Shown here: piece by piece, positions 6,144-12,865 of the stretch
Position numbering within the stretch: the stretch's first letter is position 1
Layout of the letters: each line of letters starts with the position of its first letter
From: a virus
Length of the DNA: 37,235 nucleotides
Reading direction: 5' to 3' (one strand)
Virus record (IMG/VR): IMGVR_UViG_3300042544_000985
Location: 1-37,235 of that record
Position numbers and translations under genes: made by a program
The notes under the pieces: model-generated
What the model saw: only the letters and a program-made list of their open reading frames with translations
The model's database searches: none
Told to the model about the DNA's origin: nothing

Positions 6144-7085
6144 ATGAAAAAATTACTAATAAATCTTAATCAACGCCCTATTGCCGTTTACCCTGTTTAC
6201 ATTAAGCTAACAGGAAGTGTAAACGCTGGGCTGCTACTTAGCCAAATCATGTATTGGTACGGAGCTGTTAATGGAAGAACCTTTTATAAAAGTGATGCAG
6301 AAATAATGGAAGAAACAATGCTATCCGTTAATGAACTCCGCCATGCCAAAGCAAGGTTAAAGCAAATGTCTTTTATAAAAATTACTTTACATGGTGTACC
6401 TGCAAAGACACATTACACCATAGATGATAAATTACTGTTTAGTGAAATCAACCAATGTAGTTTAGTGGAATCAACTAAACTGGATAAGTCAAAACCACGA
6501 AACTACAATAGTGGAATTAACGAAACTAATACAGAGAATACAACAGAGAATACAACAAAGAATACAACAGAGAAAGGTTGTGAATTTAAAAATCCACTCC
6601 CCGACCTTGAAGTTAAAAATCCTTTCTCTCGCCAATCCTTCCATGATTCTCTGTCCTATGAGCAAGGTGAAAAAGAAAAAGAAAAAAGTTTTGCGACGAA
6701 AAAAGAAAAAGAAAGAGAGCCATCCGAAACCTACCTCTGCTTCTCCGCCTTCGCCTCTACCTATGAACGCCTTGCCGGTGTTACATATCCCTCTGACAAA
6801 GGAAATTACATAATGACAGCTAAAGATGGAAGTAATTGTAAAAAGTTAGTAACATGGCTAAAGAAGGTAAGTGCCAGTGAGCAAGCACCTGAGGACATGG
6901 TGCAAATGTTTACCACGGCAGCATGGCAGATAAGTGATAAATGGCTAAAGGCTAACTTTACTATTAGTAATATTTACTCACAGGCTAATAACATTTATAC
7001 GAAATTCTTATATGCCAGCCCACTGGCAAAGGAAAAGAAACGGCAGGAGGAGATTGATAAACTTGTAAATGAATTTACAATATAA
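6144..7085 (+). CDS. Winged-helix phage replication protein (replisome organiser/initiator-like)
   Basis: 313 residues. Residues 1-95 fit the winged-helix domain of phage O-like or DnaD-like replication proteins: PVYIKLTGSVNAGLLLSQIM, then FYKSDAEIMEETMLSVNELRHAKARLKQMSFI and GVPAKTHYTIDD. A low-complexity linker (about 125-195) contains repeated NTTE and Lys/Glu runs. The C-terminal part (about 196-313) resembles the helical partner-binding region that loads helicase, with YERLAGVTYP, LVTWLKKVS and KWLKANFTISNIYSQ. The linker DNA holds iteron-like 12-bp repeats followed by an A-rich tract, as in the lambda O/ori arrangement. No helicase gene is evident, so it probably recruits the host helicase. 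Confidence 0.75.
   Translation: MKKLLINLNQRPIAVYPVYIKLTGSVNAGLLLSQIMYWYGAVNGRTFYKSDAEIMEETMLSVNELRHAKARLKQMSFIKITLHGVPAKTHYTIDDKLLFSEINQCSLVESTKLDKSKPRNYNSGINETNTENTTENTTKNTTEKGCEFKNPLPDLEVKNPFSRQSFHDSLSYEQGEKEKEKSFATKKEKEREPSETYLCFSAFASTYERLAGVTYPSDKGNYIMTAKDGSNCKKLVTWLKKVSASEQAPEDMVQMFTTAAWQISDKWLKANFTISNIYSQANNIYTKFLYASPLAKEKKRQEEIDKLVNEFTI
6528..6572 (+). repeat. Iteron-like 12-bp tandem repeats inside the replication gene
   Basis: AATACAACAGAG at 6537-6548 and 6561-6572, AATACAACAAAG at 6549-6560, and a 9-nt partial copy AATACAGAG at 6528-6536. About 100 bp downstream is a very A-rich stretch (6666-6720). Repeats plus an A-rich region inside an initiator gene is the layout of the lambda origin. 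It could equally be slippage in a linker. Confidence 0.5.
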
Positions 7086-7100
7086 TTTTAAACTAAAAAA

Positions 7101-7451
7101 ATGATTTACATAATTAAAAGAGCAAGTGGTTATCATGATTTATCGCCTTGTGAAGAAGCTATTAAAAAACCTTTTGAAAATTGGCACACAAGAGGTATTA
7201 CTGAAGATTCTTATAATGAAAGATTTTCTTTAAAACAAGGAACATGGAGGTCTCAAGGTAAAAATCACACTATAACTAATGAAGGATATATAACAAGGCA
7301 ACTAAATGATGAGATGTTGTGGAGTATTGAAATAAATTCCCTTAAGGATTTAAATAAATTTATTGAAAAGTATGGTACCATAATTATTGAAGGCCCAGAC
7401 AATAAAAATAAAGCACCAACTATTACTATATATGATGATTATATAGAATAA
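7101..7451 (+). CDS. Hypothetical protein
   Basis: 116 residues, mixed alpha/beta by appearance. It has GTWRSQGKNHTITNEGYITRQL and a C-terminal strand-rich TIIIEGPDNKNKAPTITIYDD. It has no hydrophobic segment, no Cys pairs and no recognised family. The A-rich leader before its ATG is like that of its neighbours. It lies between the replication protein and the TPKEKA cluster on the same strand. Confidence 0.65.
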   Translation: MIYIIKRASGYHDLSPCEEAIKKPFENWHTRGITEDSYNERFSLKQGTWRSQGKNHTITNEGYITRQLNDEMLWSIEINSLKDLNKFIEKYGTIIIEGPDNKNKAPTITIYDDYIE

Positions 7452-7475
7452 TTAATTTACATAAAACTAAAAAAT

Positions 7476-7685
7476 ATGACACCAAAAGAAAAAGCAAATC
7501 AATTAGTAGATAATTATTGGTTAATGGATAAAATAAATCCATCTTTATCTAAAGAACAAGCCAAACAATGTGCTTTGGTTGCCGTGGATGAAATATTATT
7601 TGTACTTAAATTTAATCTTGATTTTAAAATGGAAAAGTCAATTAAATACTGGCAAGAAGTAAAAAAAGAAATAGAAAACCTATGA
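7476..7685 (+). CDS. TPKEKA-family small protein, copy 1
   Basis: 69 residues, the first of three tandem relatives. The shared pattern is MTPKEKANxLV at the start, a central AKQCALVAVDEI helix and the end YWQEVKKEIENL. The whole protein is probably two or three helices. Small proteins with this signature are frequent in Bacteroidota phages; I know of no function. Its stop overlaps the next ATG (ATGA), so the three are co-translated. Confidence 0.75.
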   Translation: MTPKEKANQLVDNYWLMDKINPSLSKEQAKQCALVAVDEILFVLKFNLDFKMEKSIKYWQEVKKEIENL

Positions 7686-7960
7686 CACCAAAAGAAAAAG
7701 CGAACGAATTAATAAATAAATTTAGCGAGCGCAAAAAACTTTTAACTGAAACAAAAGGCTGGATAGAACACATTGATTCATCTAAGGCAAAAGGACACGC
7801 ATTGACTGCGGTAGATATAATTATAAATTCAACACCATCAGAACCTAACTTTGCTGATTGGGATGATTGTGGCGGAGAACATCGATATTTCTACGATGCT
7901 CAAAAAACACACGCACTTCATTTTTGGCAAGAAGTTAAAAAAGAAATAGAAAAACTATGA
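7682..7960 (+). CDS. TPKEKA-family small protein, copy 2
   Basis: 92 residues, starting MTPKEKANELINKF and ending FWQEVKKEIEKL. Compared with copy 1 it carries an insertion of about 20 residues between the central AVDIIINS helix and the terminal helix, including a DWDDCGGEHRYFYD segment rich in acidic and aromatic residues. Start and stop overlap both neighbouring genes by 4 nt. Confidence 0.75.
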   Translation: MTPKEKANELINKFSERKKLLTETKGWIEHIDSSKAKGHALTAVDIIINSTPSEPNFADWDDCGGEHRYFYDAQKTHALHFWQEVKKEIEKL

Positions 7961-8196
7961 AACAAACACCCAAAGAAAAGGCTAAGGAACTTTTCACTCA
8001 TTACCACAACCTTATTCAGGACATTGGCGGAGAACTTGGACAGGAGATCCTTGTATCTATTCTGGCAAAACAATGCGCTCTGTTTGCAGCAAGGGAAGTG
8101 TTAAAGGAAAAGTGGAACATTGAAATACCAGGCAGCTATGATGAATATTATTACTGGGAAGAAGTAGAACACGAAATAGAGAGCTATGAAGAGTAG
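7957..8196 (+). CDS. TPKEKA-family small protein, copy 3
   Basis: 79 residues, MKQTPKEKAKELF at the start, LAKQCALFAAREVL in the centre and YYYWEEVEHEIESYEE at the end. It is the most divergent of the three, more acidic at the C-terminus and higher in GC than copy 1. Its start overlaps copy 2 by 4 nt; its end overlaps the next gene by 11 nt. A related start, MKQTAVEYLLQEF, appears in the gene at 13898. Confidence 0.75.
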   Translation: MKQTPKEKAKELFTHYHNLIQDIGGELGQEILVSILAKQCALFAAREVLKEKWNIEIPGSYDEYYYWEEVEHEIESYEE

Positions 8197-8404
8197 AGAA
8201 GAATATAACGCATACATGAAAGCGTATATGCAGCAAAAGCGTGACAACATGACCTACGAGGAATGGAGAGCATTTAGAGATAGAGATAATAAAGGAAGAA
8301 GAAAGAAATACGCTGAACGCACACCGGAAGAAATTGAAAAATACAGGGAGTATCAGAGGAATAAACAAAAATTTTATTACTTTCTAAAAAAACAAAACAA
8401 ATGA
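8186..8404 (+). CDS. Basic Lys/Tyr/Arg-rich helical protein
   Basis: 72 residues, almost a third charged, with Met/Tyr-rich heptads (EEYNAYMKAYMQQKRDNMTYEEWRAF, then YREYQRNKQKFYYFLKK). It probably forms a single long basic helix that binds nucleic acid. Similar YREYQRN strings accompany HNH domains in some phage proteins, but no HNH is present here. Its stop overlaps the next ATG (ATGA), and the next protein has the same composition, so the two may be a split pair. Confidence 0.6.
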   Translation: MKSREEYNAYMKAYMQQKRDNMTYEEWRAFRDRDNKGRRKKYAERTPEEIEKYREYQRNKQKFYYFLKKQNK

Positions 8405-8913
8405 ACTACACAGATTTACCGGAAGACAAAAGAGAAAAACTAAAGGAGTATCAAAGGAATTATCAAAAGAATAAACGCGCGAATATGACAGAGGAGGAAA
8501 AGCAGAAAAAGCGTGATTATTTTAAACTATATAGAATAGCTAACAGGGATAAAATTAATGCTTATGCAAGTAACTGGAAATACAATATACCTGCTGATAA
8601 ATTAGAGAAAAGAAAGCGATGGCAAAAGGAATATTATGAAAAGAACAAAGAAAAGATAATACAGCAAATAAAGAAAAGATATGCCTCAATGACAGATGAA
8701 CAGAGGGAAAAATACAATGAGAAGAGAAAACAGAGGTACAAGATTTGGTATTTTCTTCTGGATGATGATAAAAAGAGAAAAAAGATAGATATATGTAGAA
8801 GGTGGATAGATAAAAACATGGAACACCACAAAGAAAGAATGAAACAATATTACCAACAAAACAAAAAAAAGAAAGATGAATCTGGCAAAGTACCAACCGC
8901 ACAACCAGGATGA
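8401..8913 (+). CDS. Basic coiled-coil-like protein, relative of the preceding gene
   Basis: 170 residues of Lys/Glu/Tyr/Asn-rich sequence with short repeats: KEYQRNYQKNKRANMTEEEKQ, then KEYYEKNKEKIIQQIKKRYASMTDEQREKYNEKRKQRY. The NMTxEE and SMTDEQ turns recur every 70 residues or so and match NMTYEE of the previous protein. It could be a long helix or helical repeats binding DNA or RNA. No catalytic motif was seen. Its last 38 nt overlap the next gene. Confidence 0.6.
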   Translation: MNYTDLPEDKREKLKEYQRNYQKNKRANMTEEEKQKKRDYFKLYRIANRDKINAYASNWKYNIPADKLEKRKRWQKEYYEKNKEKIIQQIKKRYASMTDEQREKYNEKRKQRYKIWYFLLDDDKKRKKIDICRRWIDKNMEHHKERMKQYYQQNKKKKDESGKVPTAQPG

Positions 8914-9601
8914 AAAGAGTATTATTGAAGCAAGGCCCAACAGGATAGCTAATATTGAACCTAAAGACGCATTTAGAAATGTACTCAATGTTATTAGCAG
9001 CCTCTTCCCAGTGTATGGCATCGATGGTGATCTTACATTTTATTCGACAGTTACAAAAGAAATCGTTAAAACCTTTGGGCAGATAGCTGCCAATGAAATT
9101 GAAATTGCTTTTCGTCTCTTTGCTGCCCAGTCCCTTGACCTGGATGATGATGTAAAATTCTACGGTAAGGCAAATATGCACACGATAGGCAAAATATTAA
9201 ACGCTTACCTTGTTTACCGGAGGAAGATTATTGCAGCTCACGACAATGAAGTCGCGGCCCTTCGGCACAATGCCACCATGGAAGAGAAAGCAAGGAAAGC
9301 AAGGGAGGAATTATACGCCAACTTTCCAACTATGCTAAAGGAATTTAAAGGCAAAGATTATACCACAGTGCCATTGTACTGGTATGATATGTGTATCCAG
9401 TTTGGCATGATAGAATACCAGGAAGGTGAGAAAAGAGCATTGTGGGAGGAAGCCCAGGCAATAGCATTGAAAGAACCACCGGAGAGTATGGATCTTATGA
9501 CCATCAGAAGCCATGCAAAGAAAATAGAACAGGGAAATACAAAGAGAGCAGCCGTTATTGCCCAGCAACTGGCAGTGTGGAGGAAGGTGTTAAAGAAATA
9601 G
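8876..9601 (+). CDS. Conserved phage protein of unknown function, replication region
   Basis: 241 residues, soluble and helical. Residues 30-60 (KDAFRNVLNVISSLFPVYGIDGD) and 70-130 (IVKTFGQIAANEIEIAFRLFAAQ, then KANMHTIGKILNAYLVYRRKI) look well packed. The second half is rich in Lys and Glu. The size, position after small genes and the KANMHTIGKIL pattern recall proteins found in replication modules of Bacteroidota phages, perhaps helicase loaders, but I cannot name the family. A terminator follows at 9628-9657. Confidence 0.7.
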   Translation: MNLAKYQPHNQDEKSIIEARPNRIANIEPKDAFRNVLNVISSLFPVYGIDGDLTFYSTVTKEIVKTFGQIAANEIEIAFRLFAAQSLDLDDDVKFYGKANMHTIGKILNAYLVYRRKIIAAHDNEVAALRHNATMEEKARKAREELYANFPTMLKEFKGKDYTTVPLYWYDMCIQFGMIEYQEGEKRALWEEAQAIALKEPPESMDLMTIRSHAKKIEQGNTKRAAVIAQQLAVWRKVLKK

Positions 9602-9627
9602 TAACTGGTTTAAAATGTGTTTACAAG

Positions 9628-9657
9628 GTGTGGGGAGTTGACCTCACACTTTTTTTT
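9628..9657 (+). terminator. Rho-independent terminator
   Basis: Stem GTGTGGGG/CCTCACAC (9628-9635 with 9642-9649, one G-U pair), a 6-nt loop and eight T. It ends the unit that closes with the gene at 8876-9601. Confidence 0.88.
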
Positions 9658-9710
9658 AAATTATTTTTATATTTTTATATAATTTATATACTTTGTATTT
9701 ATTTAAATAT

Positions 9711-9718
9711 TATCTTTG
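9711..9718 (+). promoter_or_regulatory. Candidate promoter -7 element
   Basis: TATCTTTG is an exact TAnnTTTG match, placed in a very AT-rich gap after a terminator. The expected start point is near 9725, about 15 nt before ATG 9740. TTTG at 9692-9695 is closer than the usual -33 position. This promoter excludes the TTG at 9716 as a start codon. Confidence 0.6.
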
Positions 9719-9739
9719 AATAAACAAAAACAAAACATC

Positions 9740-9991
9740 ATGACACCACAAGAAAGAGACGAAAAAATTGTAGGTATTCTTACAAAGATTTGTATTAATA
9801 CGCTTGTAAAAAATCTGTTTGATAAAAATGGAGAAAGAGTTTACGAAGAATTTTTATACGAATTAAATCAACTACCGGTAAACGAAGAGGATTATACTCG
9901 CTGTAACCATGCCCATGCTTTTTTGCACAAAACAGCCGTGGAGTATCTACAAAAAACAATAGTATTTAACGAAGAACACAGAACAAAATGA
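9740..9991 (+). CDS. Hypothetical small protein
   Basis: 83 residues from MTPQERDEKIVGIL. The first Met after the promoter was chosen; the in-frame TTG at 9716 would lie within the -7 element. It is helical and acidic with CNHAHAFLHKTAVEYLQK near the end (Cys and three His close together, possibly metal-binding). It is the first gene of a new unit; the stop overlaps the next ATG (ATGA). No family recognised. Confidence 0.68.
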   Translation: MTPQERDEKIVGILTKICINTLVKNLFDKNGERVYEEFLYELNQLPVNEEDYTRCNHAHAFLHKTAVEYLQKTIVFNEEHRTK

Positions 9992-10254
9992 ACCAGGCAA
10001 GCCAAGACGTTTTAGACTACATTGTAGATAATCACCTTGCTCTGCGCGACATTAGCGACGAAGGCATAAGCAAGGCCATTGATGCACTGTTTAATTTTAA
10101 CGATTTACTACCTAAGGAGCAAGTGTTATTTAATAGCATTATGGCACAGGCAATAGACTTTGAATGGATTGCCCAACAGTTGGAGAACTGGCAGGAGGAA
10201 GAGGAGTTAAAAAGATTAGACGCTCAAAGAGAAGACTATTATGATAATCACTAA
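9988..10254 (+). CDS. Hypothetical small acidic protein
   Basis: 88 residues, strongly acidic towards the C-terminus (NWQEEEELKRLDAQREDYYDNH). It is all-helical in appearance: VLDYIVDNHLALRDISDEGISKAIDALFNF. Its start overlaps the previous stop and it overlaps the next gene by 14 nt, so it belongs to one coupled operon. No family recognised. Confidence 0.66.
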   Translation: MNQASQDVLDYIVDNHLALRDISDEGISKAIDALFNFNDLLPKEQVLFNSIMAQAIDFEWIAQQLENWQEEEELKRLDAQREDYYDNH

Positions 10255-10666
10255 GGCAAAAGTTAAATATAGTGCAGGCGCACCGAGAGAAGGGCAGTAT
10301 GGCCCATCTATAAACATTCTGGTGGTATTTGCCGATGGCAAGGAAGCAAGGATATATGGAAAGCCTGGCGATCCTATACAAAGTTTAAAGCAAGGAGAAG
10401 TAATTGATGTTATAGATGATAATGGTAAATTAAAGTATGTGCAAGCTGCACCATTGCCAGCACCTACCGGTGTAGCAGTGATAGAGCAGGAGAAAGCAGA
10501 GGCAGATAAGCCTGACCTTGCAGCCATTGCCTTTGAAATATCCTCAATATATACACAGGCATACATTGACATTTATAACAAGTTAATTGAGGCGGAGATA
10601 CCACATGATAATGCAACTGCCGCAACTTCTACTATCTTTATACAAGTGTTTCAAAAATTGAGATGA
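10241..10666 (+). CDS. Hypothetical protein, beta-rich N-terminus
   Basis: 141 residues. Residues 1-70 are strand-rich (ITKAKVKYSAGAPREGQYGPSINILVVFADGKEARIYGKPGD, then GEVIDVIDDNGKLKYVQ) and look like a small beta-barrel such as an OB fold. A short Pro/Ala linker leads to a helical C-terminus (FEISSIYTQAYIDIYNKL, FIQVFQKLR). An OB-type nucleic-acid-binding role is possible, but this is only appearance. It ends 12 nt before a terminator. Confidence 0.65.
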   Translation: MIITKAKVKYSAGAPREGQYGPSINILVVFADGKEARIYGKPGDPIQSLKQGEVIDVIDDNGKLKYVQAAPLPAPTGVAVIEQEKAEADKPDLAAIAFEISSIYTQAYIDIYNKLIEAEIPHDNATAATSTIFIQVFQKLR

Positions 10667-10678
10667 ATGACTCTATAT

Positions 10679-10706
10679 GTGCCAGTATCTGCGCTGGCAC
10701 TTTTTT
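10679..10706 (+). terminator. Rho-independent terminator
   Basis: Perfect 7-bp stem GTGCCAG/CTGGCAC (10679-10685 with 10694-10700), an 8-nt loop and six T. It lies 22 nt upstream of the next likely ATG with no consensus promoter in between, so it may act as an attenuator. Confidence 0.85.
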
Positions 10707-10728
10707 AAAACAAACAAAACCAATTACC

Positions 10729-10962
10729 ATGACTTTAGAGCAAGCTAAAAAAGCATCTGAAATTTTACAGAAAATAGATAGAAATAATGAGATAATAAAT
10801 AATTTAAAATTTAAAAAAACACATGATATAAAATTTGGCAGAATTAATGAAAGTAGTTTTATTATTCTTGACAAAGAACTTATAGATACTATTGTAGATC
10901 ATTCACTTCATGTCTTAGCTGAAGAAATATGGGAGTTGCAACAGGAACTTAAATTATTGTAA
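10729..10962 (+). CDS. Hypothetical small helical protein
   Basis: 77 residues from MTLEQAKKASEILQKID. An upstream in-frame ATG at 10663 would put the terminator hairpin inside the coding region, giving an odd Cys-rich leader, so it is rejected. The protein has two long helices with Lys/Ile/Asn bias (coil-like ILQKIDRNNEIINNLKFKK and LHVLAEEIWELQQELKLL). No family recognised. Confidence 0.62.
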   Translation: MTLEQAKKASEILQKIDRNNEIINNLKFKKTHDIKFGRINESSFIILDKELIDTIVDHSLHVLAEEIWELQQELKLL

Positions 10963-10978
10963 ATTTTAAAAAAGTAAA

Positions 10979-11314
10979 ATGATTTATATATGTAAAAATT
11001 GCAGCTCTGAATCAAACGACATGAATCTCGGAGAGTACTGTGAAGATTGTGGAGATATTTCAAGGGTAAAAACAATGCCTATGAAAAGAGAATATACACA
11101 TGATTTGATTTGGCAAAAGTATATGGAGGATAAATGCCCTGTTTGCGATGGCAAAGTGGATTCTGATTCCCAATATTCGCACACCGAAAACGGAGGGAAA
11201 TGTATGGCAAAGTATTTTGCTTGTGACAGTTGTTTTAGCCGTTATACTGTTGGGTATAATCGAAGTAGGCATCCAATAATGTGTGAAGTAACATGTAACG
11301 CTGTATATAAATAA
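10979..11314 (+). CDS. Zinc-ribbon protein
   Basis: 111 residues with two knuckle pairs: CKNC (5-8) with CEDC (20-23), and CPVC (about 54-57) with CDSC (about 79-82). Extra Cys and His occur near the end (RHPIMCEVTC). The second ribbon resembles the phage and host restriction-alleviation or Lar-type zinc fold, but not closely enough to name. It probably binds one or two zinc ions and may contact nucleic acid or protein. The exonuclease-like gene follows after 14 nt in the same unit. Confidence 0.68.
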   Translation: MIYICKNCSSESNDMNLGEYCEDCGDISRVKTMPMKREYTHDLIWQKYMEDKCPVCDGKVDSDSQYSHTENGGKCMAKYFACDSCFSRYTVGYNRSRHPIMCEVTCNAVYK

Positions 11315-11328
11315 TTAAACAAAACAAG

Positions 11329-12231
11329 ATGTTTAAATTACCAAAAGAACATTTATCTGTATCACAGATTAACCTATGGGAGAGCGATCCTATTGCCTAC
11401 CAAAAGAAATACTTTATCGGCATTCCCGATCCTCCTTCGCCTTTCCTTGAATTTGGCAAACAATTTGCAAAGGACATAGAAGATTATGCTGCCGGTGTTC
11501 AAAGAGATTTTAACTTTCCAGAAGGATTTTTAGACATGACTTTAATTTATCCTTACGTAGAATATAAATTAGAACATGATTTTGGAGACTTTAAAATGCT
11601 TGGCTATATTGACAATATGAGTAAAGATTATGAACTTGTAGTTGACTTTAAGACAGGCACTGCTCCATGGTCAACACAGCGACTGCAGGAATCTTTGCAA
11701 ATGCAAACTTACTCTTTAATATTGTGGTATAAATTTGGAGTTATTCCGACTTCTATTATATCATACTGGAAAACAAAACTGCGAGGCAAAACCTTGTCAT
11801 GGGCTGGTGAGCATGAGAGTTTTATGTATGTATTTAATACAGAGGAATTAACTGCAACAGAAGCAAGGATAAAGAAGGCAGCGAAAGAGATTAGCGAGGC
11901 ATACGAAAGATACCAGGATAGCTACATTGGTGAATTGATGGCAAGGTATGCGGAGATTACAAAAGAGTTAAAGGATTTGGAATATAGAAGAGATAAAAAT
12001 AAAAATCAGTTGACACTTTTACTAAAGGACAATAAAATGGCTATGGATGTACATGGTTGTTTAGTATCTTATTCTACTTATAAAAGAAAGTCATACACCT
12101 TTTCTAATAATATAATAGATAAGGAATATGAGATTGAACAAATGAAAAGAGAGGAAATAAATACTGGTATAGCGGAAGAGAAAACAAAAACAGTCACACT
12201 TATATTAGTGAAAGATGAAGGAGTGGAATAG
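11329..12231 (+). CDS. PD-(D/E)XK nuclease, RecB/Cas4-like
   Basis: 300 residues. The motifs run in order: LSVSQINLWESDP (9-21, the first helix of the RecB nuclease family), FLEFGKQFAKDIE (39-51), GYID (92-95, Asp 95), LVVDFKTG (103-110, Asp 106 and Lys 108) and LQMQTYSLIL (123-132, Gln motif IV). These are the metal and catalytic residues of PDDEXK_1 nucleases. The last 100 residues are a Lys/Glu coil (ITKELKDLEYRRDKNKNQL). Phage relatives serve as recombination exonucleases or in DNA degradation. No Cys cluster is seen, so it is not a Cas4 iron-sulfur type. No annealing protein (RecT/Erf) is evident next to it. Confidence 0.82.
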   Translation: MFKLPKEHLSVSQINLWESDPIAYQKKYFIGIPDPPSPFLEFGKQFAKDIEDYAAGVQRDFNFPEGFLDMTLIYPYVEYKLEHDFGDFKMLGYIDNMSKDYELVVDFKTGTAPWSTQRLQESLQMQTYSLILWYKFGVIPTSIISYWKTKLRGKTLSWAGEHESFMYVFNTEELTATEARIKKAAKEISEAYERYQDSYIGELMARYAEITKELKDLEYRRDKNKNQLTLLLKDNKMAMDVHGCLVSYSTYKRKSYTFSNNIIDKEYEIEQMKREEINTGIAEEKTKTVTLILVKDEGVE

Positions 12232-12625
12232 TAAGATGTTAGAGATACAGGCATTCTGCGACGAAGTAAACGCCTGGATAACTACTGCACCATCTGCAGA
12301 AATGTTGGATGAGTGCGATGATTACCTCCGACAGTTATCTGCCTACTATTCAAGGTACACAGTGATAAGTGGAATGAACGAAAGTATCTTTGCCCAAATG
12401 ATGATGAGTTGCATTCGTGATATGCCAGAGGAGGAGTACAAAAGAGTTAAACACTCCTCCACATTAACCGATTTTTACGTGAAAGGGAAATACCCAAAAG
12501 CTACGGCAATTTTCGAGCAATGTAGGGCGGTTCAAAAGTTATTACTCGTAACTTCCGATAATTATCGAACATTGCTTAGTAGCTTTCGGCAGGAAAGAAT
12601 ATTGGTCGGTCACATGACTACATAA
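12215..12625 (+). CDS. Hypothetical protein downstream of the nuclease
   Basis: 136 residues from ATG 12215, which overlaps the nuclease gene by 17 nt; an alternative ATG at 12236 gives 129 residues and avoids the overlap. It is all-helical (ECDDYLRQLSAYYSRYTVISGM, QMMMSCIRDMPEEEYKRVK, TAIFEQCRAVQKLLLVT), Met/Cys-rich and soluble. Position suggests a partner of the nuclease, but nothing identifies it. It is the last gene before a 293-nt non-coding stretch holding structured RNA. Confidence 0.65.
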   Translation: MKEWNSKMLEIQAFCDEVNAWITTAPSAEMLDECDDYLRQLSAYYSRYTVISGMNESIFAQMMMSCIRDMPEEEYKRVKHSSTLTDFYVKGKYPKATAIFEQCRAVQKLLLVTSDNYRTLLSSFRQERILVGHMTT

Positions 12626-12633
12626 AATATTTG
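12602..12633 (+). promoter_or_regulatory. Weak candidate promoter for the tRNA-like RNA
   Basis: TTG at 12602-12604, 21 bp, then AATATTTG at 12626-12633 (one mismatch to TAnnTTTG). It overlaps the end of the preceding gene. RNA would start near 12640 and cover the inverted repeat, the tRNA-like element and possibly thyX. Confidence 0.3.
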
Positions 12634-12643
12634 CAGACCTCGG

Positions 12644-12691
12644 AGTTAAGTGAAGTGTATGAGCGGATTAAACATTTCTTTCGGCTTAACT
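12644..12691 (+). repeat. Inverted repeat upstream of the tRNA-like RNA
   Basis: AGTTAAG at 12644-12650 is perfectly complementary to CTTAACT at 12685-12691, with a 34-nt loop. A shorter hairpin GCCTG/CAGGC follows at 12713-12729, just before the tRNA-like acceptor stem. An ATG in the loop (12659) opens a 43-codon frame that runs through the tRNA-like D arm; I regard that frame as chance. Confidence 0.4.
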
Positions 12692-12733
12692 GCGTCAGAG
12701 GATGAATTGGCAGCCTGGAATAGACAGGCAAAT

Positions 12734-12856
12734 AGCAAGGTGGCGGAATTGGTAGACGCAAACAACTGCAATCAGGTATGTGAACCCTGACGTTAAACAA
12801 AAAGCTATCAACGCAGGAGTGCGGATGTTATGCAGGTTAAAATCCTGCCCTTGCTA
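12734..12856 (+). ncRNA. tRNA-Leu-like RNA with a branched arm replacing the anticodon arm
   Basis: Acceptor stem AGCAAGG/CCTTGCT (12734-12740 with 12849-12855, 7 bp) is followed by discriminator A; CCA is not encoded. TG at positions 8-9 and a D arm GCG/CGC with the classic leucine D loop (12743-12759) come next. The T arm is GCAGG/CCTGC (12832-12836 with 12844-12848) with a 7-nt loop TTAAAAT and joins the acceptor directly. Between D and T arms, 72 nt replace the usual 30 or so. AACAACTGCA (12761-12770) pairs with TGCGGATGTT (12820-12829) over 9 of 10 positions including one G-U. Inside are TCAGG/CCTGA (12772-12790) and CGTT/AACG (12791-12813). No normal 7-nt anticodon loop fits. The T loop has A where C56 is expected. 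Confidence 0.72.
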
Positions 12857-12865
12857 ATTTTAAAT

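Noticed and set aside
8555-9181. Large minus-strand frames opposite the Lys-rich genes
   Set aside because: Antisense of Lys/Glu-rich codons gives long Phe/Leu/Ser-rich open frames; no independent support.
10663-10728. Upstream start of the 77-residue protein
   Set aside because: It would place a strong terminator hairpin inside the coding sequence.
12761-12777. Ordinary tRNA with anticodon GCA
   Set aside because: A CTGCAAT loop fits by position, but the flanking five-base arms do not pair.
12659-12790. 43-codon frame running through the tRNA-like D arm
   Set aside because: Its VAELVDA string is the known by-product of translating a tRNA-Leu D arm, and the same bases form a well-supported tRNA-like structure.
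12734-12856. tmRNA
   Set aside because: Too short, no Ala-type acceptor, no tag frame, and it has a normal D stem; only the replaced anticodon arm is similar.
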